Source of the DNA: Parcubacteria group bacterium
GTDB taxonomy: Bacteria > Patescibacteriota > Minisyncoccia > Portnoybacterales > UBA2143
Reading direction: 5' to 3'
Assembly (NCBI GenBank): GCA_002685955.1
Contig: NYYU01000041.1
Span: 1-50,967, forward strand
DNA: 50,967 nucleotides
Below the pieces are notes generated by a model, which worked only from the letters and a program-made list of their open reading frames with translations, was not told the origin of the DNA and did not search any database. The translations under genes were made by a program, and so were the position numbers. Positions 8,977-18,239 of the stretch are shown one piece after another (positions within the stretch are counted from its first letter, which is position 1; each line of letters begins with the position of its first letter).

Positions 8977-9890
8977 ATTTTCATCAAATATGCGGTAAGT
9001 TTCTCTAATTCTTTTTGATCAGCAAATTCGATATTAATATAATTAGTATCACCTCTTTTAAGAATGCTTACTCGCCGACCCAAGACCTTTCCCAGGTCTT
9101 TTTCTATTTTCTTCAAAAACGGGTTTTTGGGTCCATGAGAATACGCCTTGTTTTCTATAGCTACCTTTCTGGCTCTTTCTTCGGCCTGACGGATACTCAA
9201 ATTGTTCTTAATAATTGCTCGAAAAAGAGCGTCTTGAGCAGACGGCCTTGCCATTAAGACAGCCCTACCATGCCCTTCACTGATTTTACCAACCATCATT
9301 GCTTTTTGTACTTTAGCTGGCAAAGTCAAAAGTCGTATCATATTAGTTATCGTCGTTCGGCTTTTGCCTACTTTTTGACCAATTTTTTTATGAGTCAATT
9401 TAAAATTATCTTGAAGCTGTTTAAAAGCTATAGCAGTTTCCATAGGATTAAGATTTTCTCGTTGAATATTTTCAACCAAAGCTAATTCTAATTTTTCATT
9501 AGCTGAACTATCTCGAATAATTACTGGTACATGCGGCAACCCAGCCATCCGAGAGGCTCGCCATCTTCTCTCGCCAGCCACTAATTCATATTCAACATCC
9601 TGGCCTCTTTCAGTTGATTTTTCAACCTTAGTAACAATTAATGGTTGAAGAATACCATGTTCTTTGATTGACTCAGATAATTCTTTTAATCCTTTGTCAG
9701 GCAAATCACGACGAGGCTGATCAGGGTTAGGTCTAATTTTATCAATCTCTATATTAAAAATACTTTCCTTTTTTGGTTTGCCCCAACTGGATGTTTGCGA
9801 TTGACGTTTTATCAAACTTTCTATTTTAGATTCCTTCTTAGGAATTAAAGATTGAAGCCCTTTACCTAAAGATGTTTTCATATTTTTCAT
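8973..9890 (-). CDS. parB: ParB/Spo0J family chromosome partitioning protein
   Basis: IRPNPDQPRRD, VAGERRWRASRMAG, LVENIQRENLNPMETA, HTH IGQKVGKSRTTITN. Confidence 0.96.
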   Translation of the reverse strand: MKNMKTSLGKGLQSLIPKKESKIESLIKRQSQTSSWGKPKKESIFNIEIDKIRPNPDQPRRDLPDKGLKELSESIKEHGILQPLIVTKVEKSTERGQDVEYELVAGERRWRASRMAGLPHVPVIIRDSSANEKLELALVENIQRENLNPMETAIAFKQLQDNFKLTHKKIGQKVGKSRTTITNMIRLLTLPAKVQKAMMVGKISEGHGRAVLMARPSAQDALFRAIIKNNLSIRQAEERARKVAIENKAYSHGPKNPFLKKIEKDLGKVLGRRVSILKRGDTNYINIEFADQKELEKLTAYLMKI

Positions 9891-10651
9891 TTATCTAAAT
9901 TAATAATTTCTTGAGCTAATTGCCGATAAGCTCTAGCTCCTTTAGAACGAGGATTATATTGAATAATTGACTGACCAAAACTAGGCGCTTCAGCTAATTT
10001 AACACAACGAGGGATAATTGTTTCAAACACATAACCAGCAAAATTTCTCTCCATTTCCTTGCGCACTTGTCTGGAAAGTCGATTACGGCGATCATACATA
10101 GTTAATAAGGCGCCTTTAACCTTTAGAGGGCTACCTAGATTTTCTTTAACTAATTCAATAGTTTTTAAAAGTTGTCCTAAGCCTTCTAAAGCATAATACT
10201 CGCATTGAACTGGAATAATTACTTCATCGGCCGCTACCAAACCATTAATAGTCAAAAGGCCTAAACTAGGCGGGCAATCAATCAGGATATAGTCATAATT
10301 AGTTCTGACTTGACGAAGCAGTTCATACAATCTAAATTCCCTATTAGATACACTAACTAATTCTATAGTTGCCCCAGCTAAATCCGAAGCGGCTGGAATA
10401 ATATCACAACCAAAAAGACCAGTTTTACGAATTACTTCTTCAGGTAAAAGACCACCAATTAAAGAATGATAAAGATTCAAAGGAACTGCCTGAGGATCAA
10501 GGCCAATACCAGAAGTAGCGTTAGCTTGTGGGTCGATATCAACCAAAAGAACATACTTGCCCATAACAGCTAAGTAAGTTGATAAATTTATTCCTGTAGT
10601 TGTCTTGGAAACCCCTCCTTTTTGATTGACTAATCCAATTATTTGAGCCAT
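9887..10651 (-). CDS. parA: ParA/Soj chromosome partitioning ATPase
   Basis: NQKGGVSKTTTGINL deviant Walker A, LVDIDPQANAT, LIDCPPSLGLL. Confidence 0.97.
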   Translation of the reverse strand: MAQIIGLVNQKGGVSKTTTGINLSTYLAVMGKYVLLVDIDPQANATSGIGLDPQAVPLNLYHSLIGGLLPEEVIRKTGLFGCDIIPAASDLAGATIELVSVSNREFRLYELLRQVRTNYDYILIDCPPSLGLLTINGLVAADEVIIPVQCEYYALEGLGQLLKTIELVKENLGSPLKVKGALLTMYDRRNRLSRQVRKEMERNFAGYVFETIIPRCVKLAEAPSFGQSIIQYNPRSKGARAYRQLAQEIINLDK

Positions 10652-10659
10652 ATATCCTT

Positions 10660-10688
10660 ATTATACTCTAATTCCTTTTAATTGACAA
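10660..10688 (-). promoter_or_regulatory. Predicted sigma70-type promoter of parAB, probably leaderless
   Basis: Reverse strand TTGTCA-17 nt-TATAAT, then 8 nt to ATG. Confidence 0.6.
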
Positions 10689-10718
10689 CAAAAGGGTTTT
10701 AAGAGAAAATAAGTATAG

Positions 10719-10805
10719 GCCGGTGTGGCGGAATTGGCAGACGCGTGCGATTCAAAATCGCATGGACTTTAGTCCTTGTGGGTTCGACTCCCACCACCGG
10801 CACCA
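10719..10805 (+). tRNA. tRNA-Leu (anticodon CAA), CCA encoded
   Basis: Acceptor GCCGGTG/CACCGGC, anticodon loop TTCAAAA, variable arm, T-loop GGTTCGACTCC, 3' ACCA. Confidence 0.95.
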
Positions 10806-10807
10806 AA

Positions 10808-11455
10808 TCAACTCAATATCTTCATTAAATCCTTACCACTGACTGGACCAACTCTAAGAATTTTAGGCTGAGAACTAGTCAGATCTAATACAGTTGAAGG
10901 AGGACTGGCTGGTAAATCACCCGCATCCAAAATTAGGTCTGGTCGAGGATAAGCTTTTTCGAAATTTTTTATCACTTCCCTTGAAGAAATTAAAGGTGGC
11001 TGACCAGAAAGATTTGCTGAAGTTACTGTAATCGGTTCAACCAAGTTTTCCATCAAAGCTTGAGTAAACTGACAATCAGGAATTCTTAAACCGATTGTCC
11101 TTTGTTTAGCTGTTAAAACTTCTGGAATAATCCGTCTTTTTTCTAAAACTACCGTTACTGGCCCAGGCCAAACTTTTTTTAAAACCGCTTCTTGTTTTTT
11201 ATTAACAAAAGCAATTTGTTTAGCCATTTCAATATCACGAATCATTATTGGTACTGGTTTAGTAGCCGGCCTTTTTTTTATTTTAAAAAGACGCTCAATG
11301 CTATCAATTCGTAGAGCATCTACGCCTAATCCATAAACCGTATCAGTCGGATAAACAAAACTACCGCCTCGCTTGATTACGCCAACTGCTATTTCAATAA
11401 TATTCTGCTCAATATCATTCCATTGCCCAGACAAATTAAACCTGATAACTTCCAT
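10808..11455 (-). CDS. tsaC: L-threonylcarbamoyladenylate synthase (Sua5/YciO/YrdC)
   Basis: FVYPTDTVYGLGVDA, KIKKRPATKPVPIMI, SANLSGQPP. Confidence 0.95.
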   Translation of the reverse strand: MEVIRFNLSGQWNDIEQNIIEIAVGVIKRGGSFVYPTDTVYGLGVDALRIDSIERLFKIKKRPATKPVPIMIRDIEMAKQIAFVNKKQEAVLKKVWPGPVTVVLEKRRIIPEVLTAKQRTIGLRIPDCQFTQALMENLVEPITVTSANLSGQPPLISSREVIKNFEKAYPRPDLILDAGDLPASPPSTVLDLTSSQPKILRVGPVSGKDLMKILS

Positions 11456-11458
11456 ATT

Positions 11459-13861
11459 TTATACCACTAAATTAACCAAGCGATTAGGAATGTAGATAAT
11501 CTTTTTTGGTTTTTTGTTATTCAACCATTTCTGAACTTTTTCTTGAGCTAAGGCTAATTCTTTAACTTGTTTTTCAGAAATACCTTGTTTAACTTCTACT
11601 TTATCCCTGACCTTGCCATTAATCTGAATAATCAATTGCCAAATTTCTTGTTTGATTAGCTTTTTGTCGTATTCGGGCCATGGCTGCTTAAAAATACTTT
11701 GCTTATTGTCTAAACTGCTCCACAATTCCTCAGCTAAATGAGGCGCAAAAGGGGATAAAATAGATAGAAAAATCTGGGCGTCCTTTTTAGACAAAACTCT
11801 ATTATTCTCTGACCAGATATTAACAAACTCCATCATAGCAGCTATAGCAGTGTTAAACTTCATACTATCCAAATCCTCATCTACTTTCTTAACTACCTGA
11901 TGCAACTTAGTAATTAATCCCTTATCATTCTTTCCTGTTATCTTACTTTCATCATTAAACAAGGCTAAAACCTTGTTTAAGAATCTAAAACAACCATGAA
12001 CTCCCTCAGTACTCCAGGAAATCATCTGGTCAAACGGGCCCACAAACATTTCGTAAACTCTCAAAGTGTCAGCCCCGTACTGGTCTACAACATTTTTTGG
12101 TTTAATAACATTACCAAAACTCTTGCTCATCTTCCGACCATCTTCAGCTAAGACTACACCATGGGAATAGCGACGCTGGTAGGGTTCAATTGTGGGGACA
12201 TGACCTAAATCGTACAAAAACTTATGCCAGAATCTGGAATAGAGCAAATGGAGAGTTGTATGCTCCATACCGCCATTGTATAAATCTACAGGTAGCCAAT
12301 ACTCTAATTTTTCTGGAGCAGCAAACTTTTTATCATTTTTAGAATCAATATATCTTAAAAAATACCAAGAAGAACCAGCCCAATTAGGCATAGTATCTGT
12401 TTCTCTTTTAGCTGGACCGTTACATTCAGGACACTTAACATTAACCCATTCCTTAATATCTGCTAAAGGAGATTCGCCTGTGCCTGTTGGCTCATATTTC
12501 TTAACATAGGGAAGCTTAACTGGTAAATCCTTCTCTGGAACTGACCGAACGCCGCATTTCTGGCAATGAATAATCGGAATAGGTTCTCCCCAGTAATGCT
12601 GGCGAGAAAAAACCCAATCCCTTAATTTGTAATTAACTGTTTTTTTACCAACCTTGTTCTTGATTAACCAGACAGTAATTTTCTCAATGGCTGTTTTTGA
12701 ATCTAAACCGCTGAATTGTCCAGAATTAACCAAAGTACCATAATCAATATATGATTGTTTTGAAACATTACCGCCTGAGATAACTTCTCTAATTTCTAAA
12801 TCGTATTTCTCTGCAAACTGGTAATCTCTTTTATCATGGGCTGGTACAATCATTACTGCTCCACCGCCATAAGTAGCTACCACATAATCCGAAATCCAAA
12901 TGGGCACTTTTTCATTGTTAACTGGGTTAATACAGTAAGAACCACTAAATACTCCTGTTTTTTCTTTATCTAGCTGAGTTCTTTCAAATTCACTCTTCTT
13001 TTTAGAAGCGGCTACGTAAGCTTTAACCTTACTCTTATTCTCTTTAGTAATCAGTTTTTCTAATAGAGAATGCTCTGGAGCAATAACCATAGCGGTAATA
13101 CCAAAGGAAGTATCAGCCCGAGTGGTAAACACATTGATTACGTCTTCCGAGCCAACTACTTTAAAATCTATTTCAGTTCCATAGCTCCGGCCTATCCAAT
13201 TAATCTGCTGTCTCTTAATTTTTTCTACATAGTCAACTTTCTCCAAATCATCAATCAACCTATCCGCATAAGCTGTGATTTTTAACATCCATTGCTTTAA
13301 TGTTTTTCTACTGGTTTCTGCCCCACAACGCTCACATTTGCCGCCGATCACTTCTTCATTGGCTAAGCCGATTTTACAGCTCGGGCACCAATTAATGGGC
13401 ATCTTTGACTGGTAGGCCAAACCTTTCTTAAAAAACTGGATAAAAATCCATTGGGACCATTTGTAGTATTTAGGATCAGTTGAATCAATTTCCCTGCTCC
13501 AATCAAAGGAGAGGCCAATAGATTTCATCTGCTTCTTAAAGGTTGCGATATTATCCTTAGTTACTTTGGCCGGATGAATACCTGTTTTAATAGCATAATT
13601 CTCTGTAGGCAAACCAAAGGCATCCCAGCCCATGGGGAAAAGCACATTGAATCCTTCCATTCTTTTCTTACGGGCCAAAGCATCTAAAGAACAATAGCTG
13701 CGCAAATGACCCATATGTAAACCATCACCAGAAGGGTAAGGGAATTCTACCATTATGTATTTCTTCGGTCTTTTATCAAAGTCAACGGCTTTATACAAGT
13801 CTTGTTCTTGCCATTTCTTCTGCCACTTTTTTTCAATTTTACTAGGATTATATTTAGGCAT
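11459..13861 (-). CDS. leuS: Leucyl-tRNA synthetase
   Basis: PYPSGDGLHMGHLRSY, PMGWDAFGLPTENYA, DTMPNWAGSSWYFLRYID, KMSKSFGNV. Confidence 0.98.
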   Translation of the reverse strand: MPKYNPSKIEKKWQKKWQEQDLYKAVDFDKRPKKYIMVEFPYPSGDGLHMGHLRSYCSLDALARKKRMEGFNVLFPMGWDAFGLPTENYAIKTGIHPAKVTKDNIATFKKQMKSIGLSFDWSREIDSTDPKYYKWSQWIFIQFFKKGLAYQSKMPINWCPSCKIGLANEEVIGGKCERCGAETSRKTLKQWMLKITAYADRLIDDLEKVDYVEKIKRQQINWIGRSYGTEIDFKVVGSEDVINVFTTRADTSFGITAMVIAPEHSLLEKLITKENKSKVKAYVAASKKKSEFERTQLDKEKTGVFSGSYCINPVNNEKVPIWISDYVVATYGGGAVMIVPAHDKRDYQFAEKYDLEIREVISGGNVSKQSYIDYGTLVNSGQFSGLDSKTAIEKITVWLIKNKVGKKTVNYKLRDWVFSRQHYWGEPIPIIHCQKCGVRSVPEKDLPVKLPYVKKYEPTGTGESPLADIKEWVNVKCPECNGPAKRETDTMPNWAGSSWYFLRYIDSKNDKKFAAPEKLEYWLPVDLYNGGMEHTTLHLLYSRFWHKFLYDLGHVPTIEPYQRRYSHGVVLAEDGRKMSKSFGNVIKPKNVVDQYGADTLRVYEMFVGPFDQMISWSTEGVHGCFRFLNKVLALFNDESKITGKNDKGLITKLHQVVKKVDEDLDSMKFNTAIAAMMEFVNIWSENNRVLSKKDAQIFLSILSPFAPHLAEELWSSLDNKQSIFKQPWPEYDKKLIKQEIWQLIIQINGKVRDKVEVKQGISEKQVKELALAQEKVQKWLNNKKPKKIIYIPNRLVNLVV

Positions 13862-13951
13862 ATATATTGAATATACCGAATATTGGTCATTTTTTCAAGC
13901 TTATTAAAAACAAAAAAGCGGCCTAGTTGCCACAATCACCTTGTAATGATT

Positions 13952-14212
13952 TTATTTATATAAATCTCTATGTCTGCCCAAAACAACAAAAATGCATTCC
14001 TCGGGATTAATGTATTTATAAATCGCCCTTAGATCGCCCGTAATATTGATACTCCGATAATCCAAATACTTTCCTTTAAGAGGGTGATTCTTTAAAACCG
14101 GAGTGAATGGATCTTTCAAAAATATTTTTAATCTTTCTTGAATTTTCTTCTTCTGTTTTTCCGTTAATTTCCGATACTGTTTTTTAAAATTTTTATGAAA
14201 GCGAATTAGCAT
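13952..14212 (-). CDS. RelE/YafQ-type mRNA interferase toxin
   Basis: FKKQYRKLTEKQKKKIQERLKIF, HPLKGKYLDYRSINITGDLRAIYK, LGRHRDLY; paired with a RelB-like gene. Confidence 0.88.
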   Translation of the reverse strand: MLIRFHKNFKKQYRKLTEKQKKKIQERLKIFLKDPFTPVLKNHPLKGKYLDYRSINITGDLRAIYKYINPEECIFVVLGRHRDLYK

Positions 14213-14484
14213 AAGGAAGATAAATATTTCTTTAAATTCTTACTATCAGAAATAGAACGAGACAAATTTTTCCCTCGTTTAATATCCCCCTCAATTTTAC
14301 CCAAAATATCTTCTAATTCTTTAGACATATTGGGCGTAGAGCTAAAATAAACACTTTTATTCCTAATAAACTGCTTAAGATAGGCATTAATGACTGCGCT
14401 CAAAGATAAGCCTAAATCTTGAGCAATTTTTTTTGCCTTTATTTTAACTTCTTGATCCGCCTTGACATTAATTACTGTTTTCAT
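14206..14484 (-). CDS. RelB/DinJ-type antitoxin
   Basis: INVKADQEVKIKAKKIAQDLGLSLSAVINAYLKQF ribbon-helix-helix; 7-nt overlap with toxin. Confidence 0.88.
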   Translation of the reverse strand: MKTVINVKADQEVKIKAKKIAQDLGLSLSAVINAYLKQFIRNKSVYFSSTPNMSKELEDILGKIEGDIKRGKNLSRSISDSKNLKKYLSSLC

Positions 14485-14521
14485 ATAACTATAGTGTATA
14501 CGATAGTTATTTTGATGTCAA
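14485..14521 (-). promoter_or_regulatory. Promoter and palindromic operator of the RelB/RelE-like module
   Basis: Reverse strand TTGACA-17-TACACT; inverted repeat ATAACTAT-N10-ATAGTTAT (14485-14510) spans the -10. Confidence 0.7.
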
Positions 14522-14668
14522 GAAGTTTTATTTAAATAGCTAATTTTTTAATTCTAATATCTTAACCTTGAAGTTCTAAAAAATGAATGTTATGCTTTTA
14601 ATGATATAGAAGTTTTTTAACAAAATAGAGAATATATATACCAGAACAACAAACAAGGAGAATCTGTC

Positions 14669-14917
14669 ATGGATACTAAAACAAATGATGATATTATCAA
14701 TGATTTCATCAATGACCCAGAACTCACCGAAGAAGACATAAAAAAAATCAATGAAGGAGCCAAAGCCTATGAAGCAGAAATGGCCAAGATAAGACAGATT
14801 ACAAAGGATTTTATGAAACATTCAAGGGCCGAGGAAAAAAGAATGCAACAGTCAGATGAGGATTACAGACGGTACATGGACGCAGTATGGAAAAGACTGA
14901 AAGAAATAAAGAGTTAA
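14669..14917 (+). CDS. Small charged hypothetical protein
   Basis: 82 aa ORF with SD AAGGAG upstream. Confidence 0.6.
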   Translation: MDTKTNDDIINDFINDPELTEEDIKKINEGAKAYEAEMAKIRQITKDFMKHSRAEEKRMQQSDEDYRRYMDAVWKRLKEIKS

Positions 14918-14935
14918 AAGAAGGGAGGTCTTGTT

Positions 14936-15106
14936 ATAACAAAAATATTCTTTCAAAAATATCTTGAAAGTTTGGGGGACACAACACCGAGTAATTACAG
15001 GATTGTAACGCTTGCCATCATTTGCCTATTTACAACATTGGCATTAATCGATGGAGTAATCTATCCCGCGTTCAAAACTAATTCCGTTAGAGATAGAAGG
15101 AATTAA
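14936..15106 (+). CDS. Possible small membrane protein (56 aa) with no canonical start; candidate AUA start or start-decayed gene
   Basis: GGGAGG then ATA at 14936; ITKIFFQKYLESLGDTTPSNYRIVTLAIICLFTTLALIDGVIYPAFKTNSVRDRRN*. Confidence 0.35.
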   Translation: MTKIFFQKYLESLGDTTPSNYRIVTLAIICLFTTLALIDGVIYPAFKTNSVRDRRN

Positions 15107-15129
15107 AAGGGCGTGGGATTTTGTGTTAA

Positions 15130-15346
15130 AAAAAACATAAAAGAGGAAGGGTTGCTATAGCATCTGACTTTATCAAAAAACTTCACGAAATTGGTTTTGC
15201 TTGGATATTCCCTAAAACTGGCGGAAAATTCCGCAAGATTGAAGTAGTTGTTTCAAAGTATACTCCGCCAAAATTTTATCTAATTCCGCAATTAATGGAA
15301 AGCTATTGCCAGGATACCAAGACAAGATTAAAACATTTACCAACAG
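15130..15346 (+). pseudogene. Truncated Fic-like N-terminal fragment lacking an ATG start and catalytic core
   Basis: Frame reads ASDFIKKLHEIGFAWIFPKTGGKFRKIEVVVSKYTPPKFYLIPQLMESYCQDTKTRLKHLPTG*, resembling the segment before the Fic core; no HPFxxGNG in frame. Confidence 0.4.
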
Positions 15347-15578
15347 GTTGATGCTCACGCGGAACATCTCTAGATATTTTGGATGCGAATTTATTCAAAA
15401 CATCACGCACCATTTTATGGGTAGTTTGAGGATTTTCCGTTTTGGTTGTACGATAAATCATCTTTTCTTCAAAGGCGCGCAAAAATTCCCGGCGTTTATT
15501 TTCCGAGCTTTTCTGGTATTTTTTCAAGGTTGTGGCAATACTTTGCTTAGTCATTTTTTGTTTATCTAATCTTAACAC
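15303..15578 (-). CDS. Hypothetical small basic protein (likely start MTKQSIATTLKK)
   Basis: 91 aa ORF only. Confidence 0.35.
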   Translation of the reverse strand: MLRLDKQKMTKQSIATTLKKYQKSSENKRREFLRAFEEKMIYRTTKTENPQTTHKMVRDVLNKFASKISRDVPREHQPVGKCFNLVLVSWQ

Positions 15579-15641
15579 GATTTAGCTTATATTTTGTAGC
15601 ATACCATATTAGAGAAATTTGGCAAGTTCGCAAATTTTTGC

Positions 15642-16490
15642 TTATATCCCAAACAACTCTTTGGCATTCTTAGTTGTTTGTTCGGCTACTTTGGCAAATT
15701 TAATTTTTTTAATTTGAGCGATTCTTTGAGCCACATATTTTACATATAAAGGTTCGTTTCTTTTACCGCGATGCGGTTCGGGCGCTAAATAGGGCGAGTC
15801 GGTTTCAATTAAAATATTCTCTAAGGGCGCCTTCTCAATAACTTTATCATAATCATGGACATAAGTTATCAATCCGGTAAAACTAAGATAAAAGTCCATA
15901 GCTAATAGCTTTTCGGCTTGAGCCCAGCGGCCAACAAAACAATGAACTACGCCTTTTAATCCAGCTGGCGCGCAAGCATGAGGGCAGCTAGCGCAGCCAG
16001 AATTAAACATCGTTAATAAACCAATTAAATCTTCATAAGCCTTACGACAATGAATCGCTACTGGTTTATTCATTTGTTGAGCTAATTCTAATTGTTCTAA
16101 AAATGCTTGCTGCTGTTTTTCTTTTTCCTGATCAGTAATTTTATCATAATAATCTAAACCGATTTCTCCTAAAGCAACTGTTTTTTTATCCTCTAATAAT
16201 TTTCTGTATTTTCCCTGATTGAATTCTTCAAATTCTCTTTTCCCGACGTCTTCAGAGTCGGGATTTTCATTGGATATTACATGACTGGGATGCAAGCCTA
16301 CGATCGCATAAACCCCTTGCTCATATTTATTGGCGTATTTAACTGCTCGGACACTGCTTGAATATTGAGCCCCAACATTAATGACCCAAACACCATGCTC
16401 CAGCGCCCGATTAATTATTTTGCCTCCATCGTCCTTATAACCATTAAAATTAATATGGGCGTGGGTATCGATTAATAGAGGTTTTTTCAT
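15642..16490 (-). CDS. tatD: TatD family metal-dependent hydrolase
   Basis: LIDTHAHINF, VGLHPSHV, ALGEIGLDYY, VAIHCRKA, VVHCFVGR, ILIETDSPYLAPEPHRGKRNEP. Confidence 0.96.
   Translation of the reverse strand: MKKPLLIDTHAHINFNGYKDDGGKIINRALEHGVWVINVGAQYSSSVRAVKYANKYEQGVYAIVGLHPSHVISNENPDSEDVGKREFEEFNQGKYRKLLEDKKTVALGEIGLDYYDKITDQEKEKQQQAFLEQLELAQQMNKPVAIHCRKAYEDLIGLLTMFNSGCASCPHACAPAGLKGVVHCFVGRWAQAEKLLAMDFYLSFTGLITYVHDYDKVIEKAPLENILIETDSPYLAPEPHRGKRNEPLYVKYVAQRIAQIKKIKFAKVAEQTTKNAKELFGI
15965..16000. repeat. Palindromic element inside tatD
   Basis: CTGGCGCGCAAGC / GCTAGCGCAGCCAG pair with one bulge and one mismatch. Confidence 0.75.
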
Positions 16491-16498
16491 ATTTACTC

Positions 16499-16527
16499 AT
16501 CATAGCTTATTAAGGAGGTGTTTTCAA
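16499..16527 (-). promoter_or_regulatory. Predicted tatD promoter, probably leaderless
   Basis: Reverse strand TTGAAA-17-TATGAT-8 nt-ATG. Confidence 0.6.
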
Positions 16528-16554
16528 GTAAAGAATTGTGGTATAATATATTAA

Positions 16555-16791
16555 ATGACTTATTTAAATAATCCTTCTATTATTCCTTTAATTGCCTTTT
16601 CATTTGTGCTTGTCTTTTATTTGTGGTATACCTTTTCCACTATTTATCATTTTGTTAGATTTGGATACGGCACTAAACCCAAAACTCTAGCTCTGGTATT
16701 TTTTGTTGGCTCATTTATTTTATTTGTCATCTCTATTTATACTTATACTCAAATTGATTGGTCAAATATTCTTCCTATGACCCCTCTTTAA
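16555..16791 (+). CDS. Small membrane protein, hypothetical
   Basis: 78 aa with three hydrophobic stretches; extended -10 TGGTATAAT 7 nt upstream. Confidence 0.65.
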   Translation: MTYLNNPSIIPLIAFSFVLVFYLWYTFSTIYHFVRFGYGTKPKTLALVFFVGSFILFVISIYTYTQIDWSNILPMTPL

Positions 16792-16794
16792 TTA

Positions 16795-17297
16795 TGTCTA
16801 TTTTTACCTTTTCAAAAAATAGTTTTGAAAACCAATTGCCAGATGAAAAAATAGTTCTTTTGACTAGAAAACACTGGTTTGTCTTATTTGTCCCCTTCCT
16901 CATTATTTCCATCCTCACCTTAGTGCCTCTCATCATCCACCCTTATTTTAATCAAGCCACCCTGCCTCTTTTTTGGTTTTTAACTTCAGTTTACTTTCTA
17001 ATCCTTTGGCATCTGCTATTCTACAGCATCATGCTTTATGCTTTAAACACTGTTATTATTACTAACAAAAGAATAGTTGAAAATCAACAAACAGGATTTT
17101 TTAGACACCGAGTAGATGAACTAGAATTACACAGAATTCAAGATATTTCCATAAAAGTTTATGGTATTATCCCAGAACTGATTGGCTTTGGCGATTTAAA
17201 AATCCAAACAGCCGGAGCTGGAAATGAATTTATTTTTACCCAGCTACCTAATCCAAAAAAAATTAAAAGCGCTATTAGGCGCGCTAATGGATTATAA
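16795..17297 (+). CDS. Membrane-anchored bacterial PH (YdbT/bPH2-like) domain protein
   Basis: MSIFTFSKNSFENQLPDEKIVLLTRKHWFVLFVPF, two TMs, NTVIITNKRIVENQQTGFFRHRVDELELHRIQDISIK; ATG at 16795 preferred to the track's 16758. Confidence 0.85.
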
Positions 17298-17327
17298 CCG
17301 AGGGAAAAGTGCCTCGGCTTTTTTGTT
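17292..17327. repeat. metG 3'-end-like direct repeat copy A, also a terminator hairpin
   Basis: Reverse strand encodes NKKAEALFPRL*; 32/36 nt identical to 18240-18275. Confidence 0.8.
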
Positions 17328-17368
17328 TAAGAATTGCAAATTAACAACTTTTGTGGCACAATAAAGAT

Positions 17369-17596
17369 ATGGCAAAAGTAAATAAAAGGCTGTTCTGGGA
17401 CGTAGAGTTTAAAAAATTAAATTATGAAAAACATGCTGATTTTGTTATCAAGCGGGTTTTACAATATGGAGATGTAGAAGATTATAAAGCTATTAAAAAA
17501 GAGTATGGATTAAAAAAAATTAAAAAAGTAGCTCAAAAAATCAATTACTTTGATAAAAAAAGTCAAAACTTCTGGAAATTTGTTTTCGATATATAA
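17369..17596 (+). CDS. AbiEii-associated antitoxin-like protein (DUF6922-like)
   Basis: FWDVEFKKLNYEKHADFVIKRVLQYGDVEDYKAIKKEYG, directly upstream of an AbiEii-like nucleotidyltransferase. Confidence 0.65.
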   Translation: MAKVNKRLFWDVEFKKLNYEKHADFVIKRVLQYGDVEDYKAIKKEYGLKKIKKVAQKINYFDKKSQNFWKFVFDI

Positions 17597-17599
17597 ATC

Positions 17600-18214
17600 A
17601 TGCGCCAAAAAATACTTAATCAAAAAACTAAATCCTTATTACAAGAAATATCTCCAAAAGAATTTCTTAGTGATTTTTATTTAGCCGGCGGTACTGCCCT
17701 AGCGTTACAATTAAACCACAGAAAATCAATCGACCTGGACTGGTTTAATCAAAAAGATTTTAATACTGAAAAACTTAAAAGAGAATTAAATCAACTCGGC
17801 AAGGTCATTATTGAATCAGAAGAAAAGAATAGTCTTAATTTAATTTTATCGGGGGTTAAATTGAGTTTTTTGAACTATCCATATAAATTACTTTTTCCTT
17901 TAATAGACTGGCAAAAAATTAAATTAGCTGATAAACGTGATATTGCTTGCATGAAATTAAACGCTATTTCTTCTCGTGGCAGTAAAAAGGATTTTATTGA
18001 TTTATTCTTTATCTTAAAAGAATATCCCTTAATTGAACTCTTGAAATTGTTTGATCAAAAATATCAGAATATTAAATATAATAAAATGCATATCTTTAAA
18101 AGTCTGACTTATTTTATTGAAGCGGATAACGAACCCCTACCAATTATGCTTAAAGATATAAATTGGGAAGAAATAAAAAAGCACCTCCAAGAGATAACCA
18201 AGAGAAGACTTTAA
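17600..18214 (+). CDS. AbiEii/AbiGii-type nucleotidyltransferase toxin
   Basis: FYLAGGTALALQLNHRKSIDLDWF, DKRDIACMKLNAISSRGSKKDFIDLFFIL. Confidence 0.88.
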   Translation: MRQKILNQKTKSLLQEISPKEFLSDFYLAGGTALALQLNHRKSIDLDWFNQKDFNTEKLKRELNQLGKVIIESEEKNSLNLILSGVKLSFLNYPYKLLFPLIDWQKIKLADKRDIACMKLNAISSRGSKKDFIDLFFILKEYPLIELLKLFDQKYQNIKYNKMHIFKSLTYFIEADNEPLPIMLKDINWEEIKKHLQEITKRRL

Positions 18215-18239
18215 ATATTCTATAGCCTTAAACTGTTAT

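Noticed and set aside
8900-10800. Canonical parS site (TGTTTCACGTGAAACA) near parAB
   Set aside because: No match found by eye in the window; may lie elsewhere or be diverged.
16758-16794. Upstream TTG start for the PH-domain protein
   Set aside because: ATG at 16795 gives a natural N-terminus and avoids overlap with the 16555-16791 gene.
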